DNA of 64,000 nt. Source: Paracoccus sp. SCSIO 75233 (GTDB lineage Bacteria > Pseudomonadota > Alphaproteobacteria > Rhodobacterales > Rhodobacteraceae). The DNA is taken from contig NZ_CP115757.1 in assembly GCF_027912675.1 (NCBI RefSeq), forward strand, positions 2,667,501-2,731,500, in the 5' to 3' direction. Positions 19,535 through 31,143 of this stretch are shown piece by piece (the first letter of the stretch is position 1; every line of letters begins with the position of its first letter). The notes under the pieces were generated by a model. That model had not been told where the DNA came from. It made no database searches and saw only the letters and a list, made by a program, of their open reading frames with translations. The translations under genes were made by a program, and so were the position numbers.

Positions 19535-19564
19535 CGGGCCCCGCCGGATGGCGCGGCCCGTTTT
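19535..19564 (+). terminator. Intrinsic terminator of the structured transcript
   Basis: CGGGCC/GGCCCG stem (19535-19540 with 19555-19560) with inner GCC-GGAT-GGC hairpin, followed by TTTT. Confidence 0.7.
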
Positions 19565-19605
19565 AATTGTCGGCTTGGTTTTCGGTGCGGAGAGAGGCCT
19601 GACGA

Positions 19606-21483
19606 TCAGGCCCACTCCCAAGGCCGGGTGAACTCGCCCAGCTTGTTCCGAACCGCATCCTCATCCGCGCCATCGCGATTGATGCGGGCAACCAACCCGC
19701 GTTTCTTGTCGTCGATGACCTCGGCCACGCTGGCACCGGTCCCCTCAAGTGCCGCGTCGTAGACCCGCTTGATGGCCAGCTTGCGAAGATCCGGCTTGAA
19801 GATCTTTCCGACAGCGGTTTTCGGCAGTTCCGGCAGAATCTCCAGATGTTTCGGCACCGCTGCGCGTTCGTGGATGCGCGGACGCGCGTGATCCAGAAGC
19901 TCCGCCTCGGTGACATTGCCGCCCTCGACCAGCTCCACATAAACGCAGGGCAGTTCACCGGCGAATGAATCGGGCTGACCGATGGCACCGGCAAAGGCGA
20001 CGGCGGGATGGGACAGCAAGGCGTCCTCGATCTCCGCCGGGTCGATATTGTGACCGCCCCGGATAATCAGATCCTTGGCCCGCCCGGTGATCCAGAGATA
20101 GCCATCCGCATCGATCCGCCCCAGATCACCGGTGCGCAGAAAGCGATCCTCGGCGAACAGATCGTGGTTCTTGTCGGCCTCCGTATAGGTGGAACCCTCG
20201 AACACGCCGGGATTCGCCACGCATATCTCACCAACCTCATCGGTGCCGCATTCCACGAACCCGTCATCGCGTTTGTTGAGAATGCGGACATGGGTATAGG
20301 GCAGCGGCAAGCCGACGGAGCCGACCTTCTTCATCCCGTCAACCGGGTTGCAGGACACGAGGCAGGTCGCCTCGGTCAAACCATAGCCTTCCGCGATTTC
20401 TACACCGGTTGCGGCCTTGAAACGGTTATAAAGCTCAATCGGCAGCGCCGCGGAACCCGAAATTGCCGTCCGCAGGGACGAGACATCGGCATCCACCTTC
20501 CGCTGCATCAAGGCCGAAATCGCCGTCGGCACGGTAATCAGGAAGGTCGCCTGCCAGCGTTCGATCAGCTTCCAGAAATTGTCGAACACACCTTCGCCAC
20601 GATACCCGGCAGGGGTCGGCATAATCATATGCGCGCCGGAATCGATACAGCTCATGAGCACGGGATAAGCCGCGAAAACATGGAACAACGGCAGCGGGCA
20701 CATCAACACATCGTTTTCGTCGAACAGCAGCGAGCCGCCGAGGAAGCCGTTATAGATCATCCCGGAATATTTATGCTGCGCGACCTTGGGCATGCCGGTC
20801 GTGCCACCAGTGTGGAAATAGGCGGCGACGCGGTCACGTTTCGGGTCGGAAAAGTCCAGCCGGTTGTGATTTTCGGCAGAGGCCGCCGCCTCGAAATTCT
20901 GCACCTGCGCCTGATGTTCGACCTTCACCTTTGGCCGGGCCAGCGGGACGATGAATTTCTTCAGCCCGGTCAGATGCCGGTTCAGGTCCACCTCCAGCAC
21001 ATGCTGCACATTCGGGGCGTGCTTCACCGCCTCCGCCGCCTTTTGCGCGACATCGGTTTTCGGGAAGGCCTTCAGCGTGACCAATACCTTGGCATTGGTG
21101 GAACGCAGGATCGCCGCGATATGATCCGGCTCCAGCAGGGGGTTGATCGGGCTGACGACACCAGCGGTCATCCCGGCCAGCAACACCACCGGGGTCTCGA
21201 TGCTGTTCGGCAGCAGATAGGCCACCGTATCATCCGGCCCCACGCCAAGCTTGCGGAACAGATTCGCCGTCTCCGTCACCCGCTCCAGCAATTCACGCCA
21301 GTTCAGCGTCGTCGCATGGTCGCGCGGACCGGAGAGAAGCTGGAACGAGATCGCGGGCCGGTCGGGAAACCGCTTCGCCGTGCCCGACAGAAATTCGTAG
21401 ATCGTGGTTGCCGTGCCGCGCTGCTCATACAGCATTTCCTGTTCGACAGCATCGCGATCGGCGACCGAACTGAAGCGCCCCAT
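19606..21483 (-). CDS. Acyl-CoA synthetase (AMP-binding)
   Basis: A 625-residue ATP-dependent acyl-CoA ligase of the ANL superfamily. The AMP-binding loop is HTGGTTGMPKVAQHK (about 270), the gate motif includes EGYGLTEATCLVSCNP, and TGDLGRIDADGYLWITGRAK plus RGGHNIDPAEIE are the conserved A8 region. The catalytic lysine region is TAVGKIFKPDLRKLA near the C-terminus. It resembles the bacterial acyl-CoA ligases annotated as long-chain/aryl; the acid is not predictable. The start at 21483 (MGRFSSVADRD) follows GGGAGGA; longer in-frame sequence upstream is not conserved. Confidence 0.9.
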   Translation of the reverse strand: MGRFSSVADRDAVEQEMLYEQRGTATTIYEFLSGTAKRFPDRPAISFQLLSGPRDHATTLNWRELLERVTETANLFRKLGVGPDDTVAYLLPNSIETPVVLLAGMTAGVVSPINPLLEPDHIAAILRSTNAKVLVTLKAFPKTDVAQKAAEAVKHAPNVQHVLEVDLNRHLTGLKKFIVPLARPKVKVEHQAQVQNFEAAASAENHNRLDFSDPKRDRVAAYFHTGGTTGMPKVAQHKYSGMIYNGFLGGSLLFDENDVLMCPLPLFHVFAAYPVLMSCIDSGAHMIMPTPAGYRGEGVFDNFWKLIERWQATFLITVPTAISALMQRKVDADVSSLRTAISGSAALPIELYNRFKAATGVEIAEGYGLTEATCLVSCNPVDGMKKVGSVGLPLPYTHVRILNKRDDGFVECGTDEVGEICVANPGVFEGSTYTEADKNHDLFAEDRFLRTGDLGRIDADGYLWITGRAKDLIIRGGHNIDPAEIEDALLSHPAVAFAGAIGQPDSFAGELPCVYVELVEGGNVTEAELLDHARPRIHERAAVPKHLEILPELPKTAVGKIFKPDLRKLAIKRVYDAALEGTGASVAEVIDDKKRGLVARINRDGADEDAVRNKLGEFTRPWEWA

Positions 21484-21550
21484 GTTCCTCCCCCCAATTT
21501 TACAAATCCGGAACGGTTGCCCGGCTTGACGGACAACATGAGACAGAAAA

Positions 21551-21587
21551 GGGTCGCGGGGCAAGCCTGACAGCGGCCCCGCGACCC
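21551..21587 (-). terminator. Terminator of the LysM/BON gene
   Basis: A perfect 12-bp stem (21551-21562 with 21576-21587, 13-nt loop) is followed on the minus strand by TTTTCTGT, so it fits an intrinsic terminator downstream of the gene ending at 21627. Confidence 0.8.
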
Positions 21588-21626
21588 CAAAACGCAACGT
21601 CAACCGTTGCACTATTTGTTCAAATC

Positions 21627-22139
21627 TCAGCCGGGGATGCGCAGGGTCTGGCCGGGATAGATCTTGTCAGGGTCCGAGAGCATCGGGCGGTTGGCCTCGA
21701 AAATCTCGTTATAGCGATTCGCGTTGCCAAGGTATTTCTTCGCGATGGCCGACAGGGTTTCACCGGATTCGACCGTGTGGAAAACGGGCTCATCATCGCC
21801 GCCAGCCAGCTTGTCATCACCGCCTGCGCCTGCGACTTTCTTCGGCAGATCGGCCTCGACCTTGGCGATGCCCTGAATGTTGCCGATGGCGAGGATCAGC
21901 TTTTCCATCGTCTCCCGGTCAGCGCCTTTGGACTCGATCTTCACGGTTTCCTTGTCGCTGCGCAGCGTCAGTTTGACGTCGTCAGCACCAAGGCCCAGCT
22001 CTTTCAGCTCAGCCGCCATTGCCGCGACCTTGCGCTCGGTCTCCACCTGTTCCGCTGTCTTGCCGTCTTCCGGTTTGGCCTCGGTGTCTTCGTCCAGGAC
22101 TTTTTTGCCCTTACCCTTCACAAAGTCGAACAATCCCAT
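21627..22139 (-). CDS. BON-LysM protein, Kbp/YgaU-like
   Basis: A 170-residue protein: charged N-terminus (MGLFDFVKGKGKKVLDEDTE), BON domain (about 35-100, LTLRSDKETVKIESKGADRE then GNIQGIAKVEADL), a Gly/Asp linker, and a C-terminal LysM domain (HTVESGETLSAIAKKYLGNA to YPGQTLRIPG). This order matches E. coli Kbp, a cytoplasmic potassium-binding protein induced by osmotic stress. No signal peptide is seen, which favours a cytoplasmic role over peptidoglycan binding. Divergent from serB. Confidence 0.9.
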   Translation of the reverse strand: MGLFDFVKGKGKKVLDEDTEAKPEDGKTAEQVETERKVAAMAAELKELGLGADDVKLTLRSDKETVKIESKGADRETMEKLILAIGNIQGIAKVEADLPKKVAGAGGDDKLAGGDDEPVFHTVESGETLSAIAKKYLGNANRYNEIFEANRPMLSDPDKIYPGQTLRIPG

Positions 22140-22253
22140 AAGCTTATCCTCTGATGGTTGCTTTCGCGCATTAACGCTGGCCCGGCCTTCCGGTTCCCCG
22201 CTGGCATCACCCCGAGCAATGCGCTACCTGACAGTAAACAAGCGGAGCCCGCC

Positions 22254-23132
22254 ATGTACAGCATAACGATCCTTGCCGCACCGGCGCGCGGCAATCTGAC
22301 CGCGGATCGCGTCGACGCGCTGCGCAATCTGTTTGATGGCGACAACACGATCTGGCTGGCGGACCGGATCGCCGCCGAATTTTCGGCGACAGCGTTGCCG
22401 GACGACGCGGATGCGATTGCCGAAGACACCCGGCTTGCAGGGTTCGATCTGGTCGTGCAACCGACGGCCGGGCGCAGGAAATCCGTGCTTCTGGCCGATA
22501 TGGACTCGACCATGATCCAGCAGGAATGCATCGACGAACTCGCGGCGGAAGCAGGCGTCGGCGCGCGTGTGGCAGAGATCACCGCCCGCGCCATGAACGG
22601 GGAACTGAACTTTCACGAGGCGCTTGTCGAACGGGTCGGGCTGCTGTCGGGACTAAACGAAAATGTGATCGAAAAGGTGCTGCGCGAACGCATCACCCTC
22701 GCCCCTGGCGGGCGCGAGTTGATCGCGACCATGCGCGCTCAGGGAGCCTATACCGCGCTCGTCTCCGGTGGATTTACCGCCTTCACCGGGCCGGTCGCGG
22801 AAATGCTGGGCTTCGACGAGCATCGGGCGAATACGCTGCTCGCCGATGAAGGGGTGCTGACCGGCCATGTCGGCCTTCCGGTGCTGGGGCGCGAGGCGAA
22901 GGTCGAGGCGCTGAACGAAATCACCGCCGCGCGTGGCGTGACGCCGCAGGATGCAATTGCGGTTGGCGACGGTGCGAATGATCTCGGCATGCTGCAACTG
23001 GCCGGAACCGGCGTGGCGCTTCATGCAAAGCCCGTGGTAGCGGAGCAGGCGGCAGTGCGCATCGACCACGCCGACCTGACCGCGCTGCTTTATATTCAGG
23101 GCTATGGCCGGGACGAGTTTGTGACGGCGTAG
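22254..23132 (+). CDS. serB: Phosphoserine phosphatase SerB
   Basis: HAD-superfamily enzyme (292 residues) doing the last step of serine synthesis. Motif I is LLADMDSTMIQQECIDEL (DxDST, about 80-98), motif II is LVSGGFTAFTGP, motif III lysine is in GREAKVEAL and motif IV is VGDGANDLGML. The N-terminal 70 residues resemble the short regulatory extension of E. coli SerB. The start at 22254 (MYSITILAAPAR) is preceded by CGGAG. The 3' end is followed by an inverted-repeat element. Confidence 0.95.
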   Translation: MYSITILAAPARGNLTADRVDALRNLFDGDNTIWLADRIAAEFSATALPDDADAIAEDTRLAGFDLVVQPTAGRRKSVLLADMDSTMIQQECIDELAAEAGVGARVAEITARAMNGELNFHEALVERVGLLSGLNENVIEKVLRERITLAPGGRELIATMRAQGAYTALVSGGFTAFTGPVAEMLGFDEHRANTLLADEGVLTGHVGLPVLGREAKVEALNEITAARGVTPQDAIAVGDGANDLGMLQLAGTGVALHAKPVVAEQAAVRIDHADLTALLYIQGYGRDEFVTA

Positions 23133-23142
23133 GACCGGGAAA

Positions 23143-23281
23143 GCCGGGCCAGCGTCCGACCGCGGGCTGACGCCTCCGACCTGACCGCGCATCGCTTTAT
23201 TACGCAATCCCGCTGAACAACCGCTCGGCGCGGACCGGCAAAGAAGCGTCCGCCCATGGGGCGGTCGGACGCTGGCCCGGC
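23143..23281. repeat. 21-bp perfect inverted repeat element with UUCG hairpin
   Basis: Two perfectly complementary 21-bp arms (23143-23163 and 23261-23281) are separated by 97 bp in the serB-efp gap. Just outside, GGGGCTTCGCCCC forms a UUCG-capped hairpin. A 15-bp direct repeat, CCGACCTGACCGCGC, occurs inside the element (23176-23190) and also within the end of serB (23071-23085). This could be a decayed mobile element, or a bidirectional terminator for the convergent genes. Confidence 0.7.
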
Positions 23282-23342
23282 GGGGCTTCGCCCCTTGTTC
23301 CGGGCCGCCCTGCAAAGCCATCAGCGATGCCGCGAAAGACGC

Positions 23343-23909
23343 TCAGTCCTTCGCGCGCTCCACATAGGTGTTGTCCGCCGTGTTGATGACGATACGCGTG
23401 CCGGTGCTGATATGCGGCGGCACCATCACCCGCAGACCGTTATCCACCATTGCCGGCTTATAGGAGGACGAGGCGGTCTGGCCCTTAACGACCGGCTCCG
23501 TCTCCGTCACCTCGACGGTCATTTTCTGCGGCAGTTCCAGTGCAATCGGCGCGCCGTTGAAGACCTGAAGGAACACCCGCATACCTTCCTGCAGATAAAC
23601 CGCCTGATCGCCGATCACGTCCTCGGGCGCCACGACCTGCTCGTAGCTTTCCGGCTCCATGAAGTGATAACCTTCGCCGTCATTATACAGATAGTCGTAG
23701 CTGCGCTCGTCCACATGGGCCTTTTCGACCTGATCGGTGGTCTTCCAGCGTTCCGTCACCTTGGTGCCGTCCGAGATCCGGCGCATATCGACGCTGGTCG
23801 TGGGCGTGCCCTTGCCGGGGTGGAAATTCTCGGCCTTCAGCACGACATACAGCTTCTCGTCGATCTCGACGACATTGCCTTTACGGAGGCTGGATGCGAT
23901 GACTTTCAT
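23343..23909 (-). CDS. efp: Elongation factor P
   Basis: The 188-residue EF-P relieves ribosome stalling on polyproline stretches. Domain I carries [15 protein letters not shown] with K33, the lysine that is modified by EpmA (usually K34 in E. coli numbering). OB domains II and III follow, ending in the conserved pattern [25 protein letters not shown]. The gene lies head-to-head with epmA (88 bp between starts), an unusually direct pairing of a substrate with its modifying enzyme. Confidence 0.97.
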   Translation of the reverse strand: MKVIASSLRKGNVVEIDEKLYVVLKAENFHPGKGTPTTSVDMRRISDGTKVTERWKTTDQVEKAHVDERSYDYLYNDGEGYHFMEPESYEQVVAPEDVIGDQAVYLQEGMRVFLQVFNGAPIALELPQKMTVEVTETEPVVKGQTASSSYKPAMVDNGLRVMVPPHISTGTRIVINTADNTYVERAKD

Positions 23910-23997
23910 CTGCGGTTCCTTACGCTTTTTTCTGGCTTGCGCGTCTGCGCGTTGGCCACGTCCCTAACCCAACGAAGTCTCCAGTTCCAGAGAAACC

Positions 23998-25044
23998 ATG
24001 AGCGACAAGACCTGGTGGCGCCCCGAACGCCACGCCGACCGCCGCCCTGCCCTGCTGGCCCGCAACCGCATCCAGCAGGCGATCCGGGGTTGGCTGGGGA
24101 ATAACGATTTCACCGAGGTCGATCCGGCGGCGCTGTGCATCAGCCCCGGCAACGAAACCCATCTGCATGGTTTCGCAACCAGCATGATAGGCAATGACGG
24201 TATCGGGCATCCGATGTATCTGCACACCTCGCCCGAATTCGCGATGAAGAAGCTGCTTGCGGCAGGGGAGCAGCGCATCGCCGCCTTCTCCCATGTCTGG
24301 CGGAACCGGGAGCGGGGCGCGCTGCACCATCCGGAATTCACCATGCTGGAATGGTATCGCACCGGCAAACCCTACACGACGTTGATGGACGACTGCGCCG
24401 ACTTCCTGATGCTGGCGGCAGAGGCAGCTGGTGCGAATGAATTCCGGTTTCGGGACGCGGTCTGCGACCCCTATGCCGCGCCGGAGCGGATCAGCGTGGC
24501 GGACGCTTTTGCCGAACATGCAGGGATCGACCTGCTGCTAACCATTGGCGCGGACGGCACGACAGATCGCGACGGGCTATCCGCCCAGCTTGACCGTGCG
24601 GGCATCGCCCATGCGCCCGACGACAACTGGTCGGACCTGTTTTCCCGCGTGCTGGCCGAGCGGGTGGAGCCGTATCTCGGTCACGGCGCGGCGACGATCC
24701 TCGACCGTTATCCGCTGCCCGAGGCCGCACTTGCCCGCCCGTCTGGCGACGATCCCCGCGTGGCGGAGCGGTTTGAGCTTTATGCCTGCGGGGTCGAGCT
24801 TGCGAATGCGTTTGGCGAGTTGACCGATCCCAGCGAACAGCGGCGGCGCTTTCAGGCCGATATGGCGGAGAAAGCGCGGATCTATGGCGAGACCTACCCG
24901 CTGGACGAGGCTTTCCTCAGCGCCCTGCCGCTGATGCCGGAGGCCGCAGGTGCGGCACTCGGCTTTGACCGTCTGGTGATGCTGGCGACCGCCGCGCCCT
25001 CGGTTGACGGGGTGATGTGGGCACCTGTCGCCGATCCCGGTTAA
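23998..25044 (+). CDS. epmA: EF-P--lysine lysyltransferase EpmA (PoxA/GenX)
   Basis: A 348-residue paralogue of the class II lysyl-tRNA synthetase catalytic core lacking the anticodon-binding domain. Motif 2 is FSHVWRNRERGALHHPEFTM (about 100-120), followed by LEWYR; motif 3 is GAALGFDRLVML near the C-terminus. It attaches (beta-)lysine to EF-P, encoded divergently next door. EpmB, the aminomutase that makes beta-lysine, is not in the window. The ribosome site upstream of ATG 23998 is weak (AGAGAAA). Confidence 0.95.
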   Translation: MSDKTWWRPERHADRRPALLARNRIQQAIRGWLGNNDFTEVDPAALCISPGNETHLHGFATSMIGNDGIGHPMYLHTSPEFAMKKLLAAGEQRIAAFSHVWRNRERGALHHPEFTMLEWYRTGKPYTTLMDDCADFLMLAAEAAGANEFRFRDAVCDPYAAPERISVADAFAEHAGIDLLLTIGADGTTDRDGLSAQLDRAGIAHAPDDNWSDLFSRVLAERVEPYLGHGAATILDRYPLPEAALARPSGDDPRVAERFELYACGVELANAFGELTDPSEQRRRFQADMAEKARIYGETYPLDEAFLSALPLMPEAAGAALGFDRLVMLATAAPSVDGVMWAPVADPG

Positions 25045-26051
25045 GGGGCCAGCCGCGCGAGGATCTCTGCCGCTGTTCCCGGCTTTGCCTGCGCGCAGCC
25101 GGTCCCGGCCCAGAACGGACCATAGCCGCTCTCCCCGGCCTTCAACGCGACACCATGCAGCGCCTTGAGTGCCGAATAGGGCAGCGGATAGTCCGGCGCG
25201 GCACTGTCATCACGGCTGCTGATGATGTTCTCCAGCCCCCGAGCCGGGCGGCCAGAGATCGCCCGCGTCATCCGGGTCCGGCCACTGGTTAGCCCCGCAC
25301 GGTGCGGCGCGGATGTCCCCGCCTCCTCCGCAACCAGAAACACCGTACCACATTGCGCGGCAATTGCCCCTGCATCCAGCACGGCCCGTACATCCTCGCG
25401 CGTCATGATGCCGCCCGCCGCGATCAGGGGCAGGCCGAGGTCTTTCAGTGCCGCCAACAGGTCCAGCGTCTCCAGCCGGTCATCGGGGCTGCCTTCATCG
25501 AACACGCCGCGATGCCCGCCCGCCTGCCAGCCCTGTGCGACGATCCCGTCCAGCCCGGCATCCCTGATCTTCAGCGCATCGGCAAGGCAGGTCGCCGAAC
25601 CCAGCAGAACCGCGCCGCTGCCCCGCAGCGCGGCGATCATCGCCGGATCGGGCAAGCCGAAATGGAAGCTCACCACACCGGGCTTTTCCTCGATTAGCAT
25701 CCGCAGCATGTCGGGATCATCCGCAAAAGGCCTGTACCCATCCGTCAGCCGTTCCGGCGGCGCGGCACCGAAGCGCGCGAAATCCGGGGCAAGCGCGTCC
25801 AGCCACGCCTGCTCTTTCGCGTCATCCCGCTGCGGGGGGCGATGACAGAACACGTTCACATTGATCGGGGCGGAGGTCATGGCGCGGGTCTGCCGCACCT
25901 CCTCCCCCGCTCGGGTGGCATCCATCGCCGCCACCCCCAGCGAGCCGAGCCCGCCCGCATTCGCCACGGCCGCCGCCAGCGCAGGCGTGGTGATCCCCGC
26001 CATCGGTGCCTGAACCACGGGGACACTGATCCCGATCCTTTCGAACAGCAT
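25041..26051 (-). CDS. Nitronate monooxygenase
   Basis: FMN-dependent TIM-barrel enzyme (336 residues) oxidising alkyl nitronates. The FMN-binding motifs APMAGITTPALAAAVANAGG and GSATCLADALKIRDAGLDGIVAQGWQAGGH (broken here by my reading) match the family; PLIAAGGIMTREDVRAVLDA is the phosphate-binding strand. I start at 26051 (MLFERIGI) because GGAGG lies 5 bp upstream; an ATG at 26063 includes that site as MEER. Its 3' end overlaps epmA by 4 bp convergently. Confidence 0.88.
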   Translation of the reverse strand: MLFERIGISVPVVQAPMAGITTPALAAAVANAGGLGSLGVAAMDATRAGEEVRQTRAMTSAPINVNVFCHRPPQRDDAKEQAWLDALAPDFARFGAAPPERLTDGYRPFADDPDMLRMLIEEKPGVVSFHFGLPDPAMIAALRGSGAVLLGSATCLADALKIRDAGLDGIVAQGWQAGGHRGVFDEGSPDDRLETLDLLAALKDLGLPLIAAGGIMTREDVRAVLDAGAIAAQCGTVFLVAEEAGTSAPHRAGLTSGRTRMTRAISGRPARGLENIISSRDDSAAPDYPLPYSALKALHGVALKAGESGYGPFWAGTGCAQAKPGTAAEILARLAP

Positions 26052-26107
26052 GCGCTCCTCCATTTTTTACCATTTACAATGCCCCGGGCCGGGCAGATCA
26101 AGGCGCA

Positions 26108-26866
26108 ATGTTCGAACTCGCCCTTGACGTTACGCTGATGCTGATCGCTGCCGCCTTTGCGGCGGGGTTCATCGACGCCATCGCGGGCGGGGGCGGGTTG
26201 ATTACGGTCCCGGCACTGATGCTGGCCGGGGTGCCGCCCGCACAGACGCTGGCGACGAACAAGGTGCAGGGTGTGTTCGGCGCGGCGACGGCGGCGATCA
26301 GCTATTCCGCCTCGGGCCATGTCAATCTGCGCCGCCAGACCGGGGCGGCAGCGGTGTCATTTACCGCCGGGCTGGCCGGGGCGTTCTGCGTCACGCTTAT
26401 CCCGACCGAGGCGCTGCGCTACATCCTGCCGCTGATCCTGATCGGCATCGCTGCATTCTTTGCGCTCAAGCCGGGGTTGTCGGATGCCGACCGGGCCGCG
26501 CGGATTACGCCGCTGCAATTTACCGCCTTCGTCGTGCCGCTGATCGGCTTTTACGACGGGCTGATCGGTCCCGGCACGGGCGCGTTCTTCATGCTCGGCT
26601 TCGTGATGCTGGCGGGGTACGGCATCCTGAAAGCGACCGCCCATACCAAACTGCTGAACTTTGCGTCGAATCTCGGCGGGTTGGTGGCATTCGCACTTGT
26701 CGGCAAGCCGCTGTGGATCACGGGGCTGGGCATGGGTGCAGCGCAGATCGCAGGCGCATGGGTCGGCTCCCGGCTGGCGGTGCGGATCGGCGCACGGCTG
26801 ATAAAGCCGCTGCTGGTCGTGACCTCGACCGCGCTTGCGCTGAAGCTTATCCTCGATCTGACCTGA
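26108..26866 (+). CDS. TSUP family permease (TauE/SafE)
   Basis: A 252-residue membrane protein with about eight hydrophobic helices. GFIDAIAGGGGLITVPALML near the N-terminus and TGAFFMLGFVMLAGYGILKA in the second half are the two TauE/SafE repeats. The family exports or imports sulfite, sulfonates or other anions; the substrate cannot be stated. Divergent from the nitronate monooxygenase gene. Downstream lies the long nrd regulatory region. Confidence 0.9.
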   Translation: MFELALDVTLMLIAAAFAAGFIDAIAGGGGLITVPALMLAGVPPAQTLATNKVQGVFGAATAAISYSASGHVNLRRQTGAAAVSFTAGLAGAFCVTLIPTEALRYILPLILIGIAAFFALKPGLSDADRAARITPLQFTAFVVPLIGFYDGLIGPGTGAFFMLGFVMLAGYGILKATAHTKLLNFASNLGGLVAFALVGKPLWITGLGMGAAQIAGAWVGSRLAVRIGARLIKPLLVVTSTALALKLILDLT

Positions 26867-27294
26867 GACAAATCGTTGCACGGGGATCACGGCGCGACAT
26901 GCCGGAACCGGGCCGCCAACGGGCGCAATCCCGGCCCAATTCGACTGCATTTCCAACTATACCTGTCCATATGGCTAGATGCCCGACAAATCTGACATTT
27001 CGCCCCACAATAAGGCGATTCTGTCAACCCCTAGATATTGCGCCTGACCGCCATACAAAATGTTGACAGGGCGGCATGGTTCGACACAAGATGGTCGGGC
27101 TTTGACTAAAAATGGAATCATCGCCGAAAAGGTAGCAACAGGGGCTGAGCATCCCCTTGCGTGATTTTCGTCGTCAACCAGGGTCATAGCAACAACAAAC
27201 CACGGTGCCGGGGCCGTGGCAGATCACTCGGAGGGGGACCCCTCGCCGCTTGATTCTGCGCCGCCTCACACCAGATAAAGGAATGAGGGAACCG
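26867..27294 (+). promoter_or_regulatory. 430-bp gene-free region upstream of nrdHIEF
   Basis: No convincing gene is seen. ACCCCTAGATATTGCG (27027-27042) resembles an NrdR-type box and lies just before TTGACA (27063-27068); at 18 bp a CAAGAT (27087-27092) could be the -10. A second AT-centred element ACACAAGATGGTCGGG (27084-27099) overlaps that -10. The first 160 bp hold nothing I can identify. Because paired NrdR boxes normally lie about 31 bp apart and these lie 57 bp apart, the NrdR call is weak. Confidence 0.4.
27200..27244 (+). promoter_or_regulatory. Leader hairpins before nrdH
   Basis: CCACGG-N8-CCGTGG (27200-27219) and GAGGG-GGAC-CCCTC (27231-27244) form two adjacent stable hairpins in the 200-nt untranslated leader of nrdH. 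The second has no T-run, so it is not a classic terminator. A role in attenuation or stability is possible. Confidence 0.4.
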
Positions 27295-27516
27295 ATGAGC
27301 ATTACCGTTTACTCCAAGCCTGCCTGCGTGCAGTGCACCGCCACCACCCGCGCCCTTCAGGCGCGTGGCATTGAATTCGACGTCGTCGACCTGACCCAGA
27401 ACGAAGACGCCTATGCGCATGTCTCCGGTCTCGGCTATCGTCAGGCCCCGGTCGTGATCGCCGGCGACTCGCACTGGTCGGGCTTCCGCCCGGACCTGAT
27501 CGGCCAGCTTTCCTGA
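27295..27516 (+). CDS. nrdH: NrdH redoxin
   Basis: A 73-residue glutaredoxin-like electron donor for class Ib ribonucleotide reductase. The redox motif is CVQC (in [14 protein letters not shown]), and WSGFRPDLI is the C-terminal NrdH signature. The start at 27295 ([14 protein letters not shown]) follows AGGGA; longer in-frame sequence is hydrophilic and unrelated. First gene of nrdH-nrdI-nrdE-nrdF. Confidence 0.95.
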   Translation: MSITVYSKPACVQCTATTRALQARGIEFDVVDLTQNEDAYAHVSGLGYRQAPVVIAGDSHWSGFRPDLIGQLS

Positions 27517-27550
27517 TCGCGACACGACAACCTGCATTGGCACCCAAGAC

Positions 27551-27948
27551 ATGGCGCAGCTCGTCTATTATTCCTCGCAGTCGGGCAATACCGCGAAATT
27601 CGTCGCCCGGCTGGGCATAGACGCGCTGCGCATTCCGATTTCACCGGATGAGCCGATGCCGACACCCGATCAGCCCTATGTGCTGATCAGCCCGACTTAT
27701 GCAGATGGCAACGGCAAGGGTGCCGTTCATCCGCAAGTCATCAGATTTCTGAACGATCCCGCCAGGCGCGCGCTGATCCGCGGCGTTATCGCCAGCGGGA
27801 ATCGTAATTTCGGACAATTATTCGCCGCCGCCGGCGATATAATCGCCCGTAAGTGCAATGTGCCCCGGTTATACCGATTCGAACTGGCGGGCACCGATGA
27901 GGACATTGCCCGTGTCACCGAAGGGCTACAGCGATTCTGGAGAGAAAC

Positions 27949-27967
<19 letters not shown>
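27551..27967 (+). CDS. nrdI: Flavodoxin-like NrdI
   Basis: A 138-residue FMN protein that supplies oxidant for assembling the dimanganese-tyrosyl cofactor of Nrd[23 protein letters not shown] is the FMN-phosphate loop, with [19 protein letters not shown] and [15 protein letters not shown] as the other flavin contacts. It overlaps nrdE by 19 bp. Confidence 0.95.
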
Positions 27968-31085
<3,118 letters not shown>

Positions 31086-31117
31086 TCCGGTCCCGTGGAT
31101 AAGCAGAATAAATAGGG

Positions 31118-31140
31118 GGCGCGCTTCGGCGTGCCTTTTT
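31118..31140 (+). terminator. Intrinsic terminator after nrdF
   Basis: A 7-bp stem (one G-U) capped with TTCG, followed by TTTTT, ends the nrdHIEF operon. Confidence 0.85.
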
Positions 31141-31143
31141 CCT

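Larger units (their letters stand above)
19384..19564 (+). ncRNA. Candidate structured transcript with extended Shine-Dalgarno and terminator
   Basis: This intergenic unit, between convergent genes, begins with AAAGGAGGTGGTCCAG, complementary over 16 nt (one G-U) to the 3' end of 16S rRNA as usual in this group. GGAGGTGGTCC (19387-19397) can also pair with GGACCATCTCC (19514-19524), and GGTGTTGGG (19423-19431) with CCCAATCCC (19500-19508, one mismatch), giving a long rod. A GGAT-capped GC hairpin plus TTTT (19535-19564) is a good intrinsic terminator. It could be an sRNA, a 6S-like rod or a translated leader; I could not match any known family. Confidence 0.5.

Noticed and set aside
19384-19564. 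6S RNA, SRP RNA or a known riboswitch
   Set aside because: The rod fits loosely, but I cannot match the SRP GGAA loop, the 6S central bubble or a riboswitch core, so I left the class open.
26867-27204. Open frames in the nrd upstream region
   Set aside because: All short, without ribosome sites or recognisable protein features.
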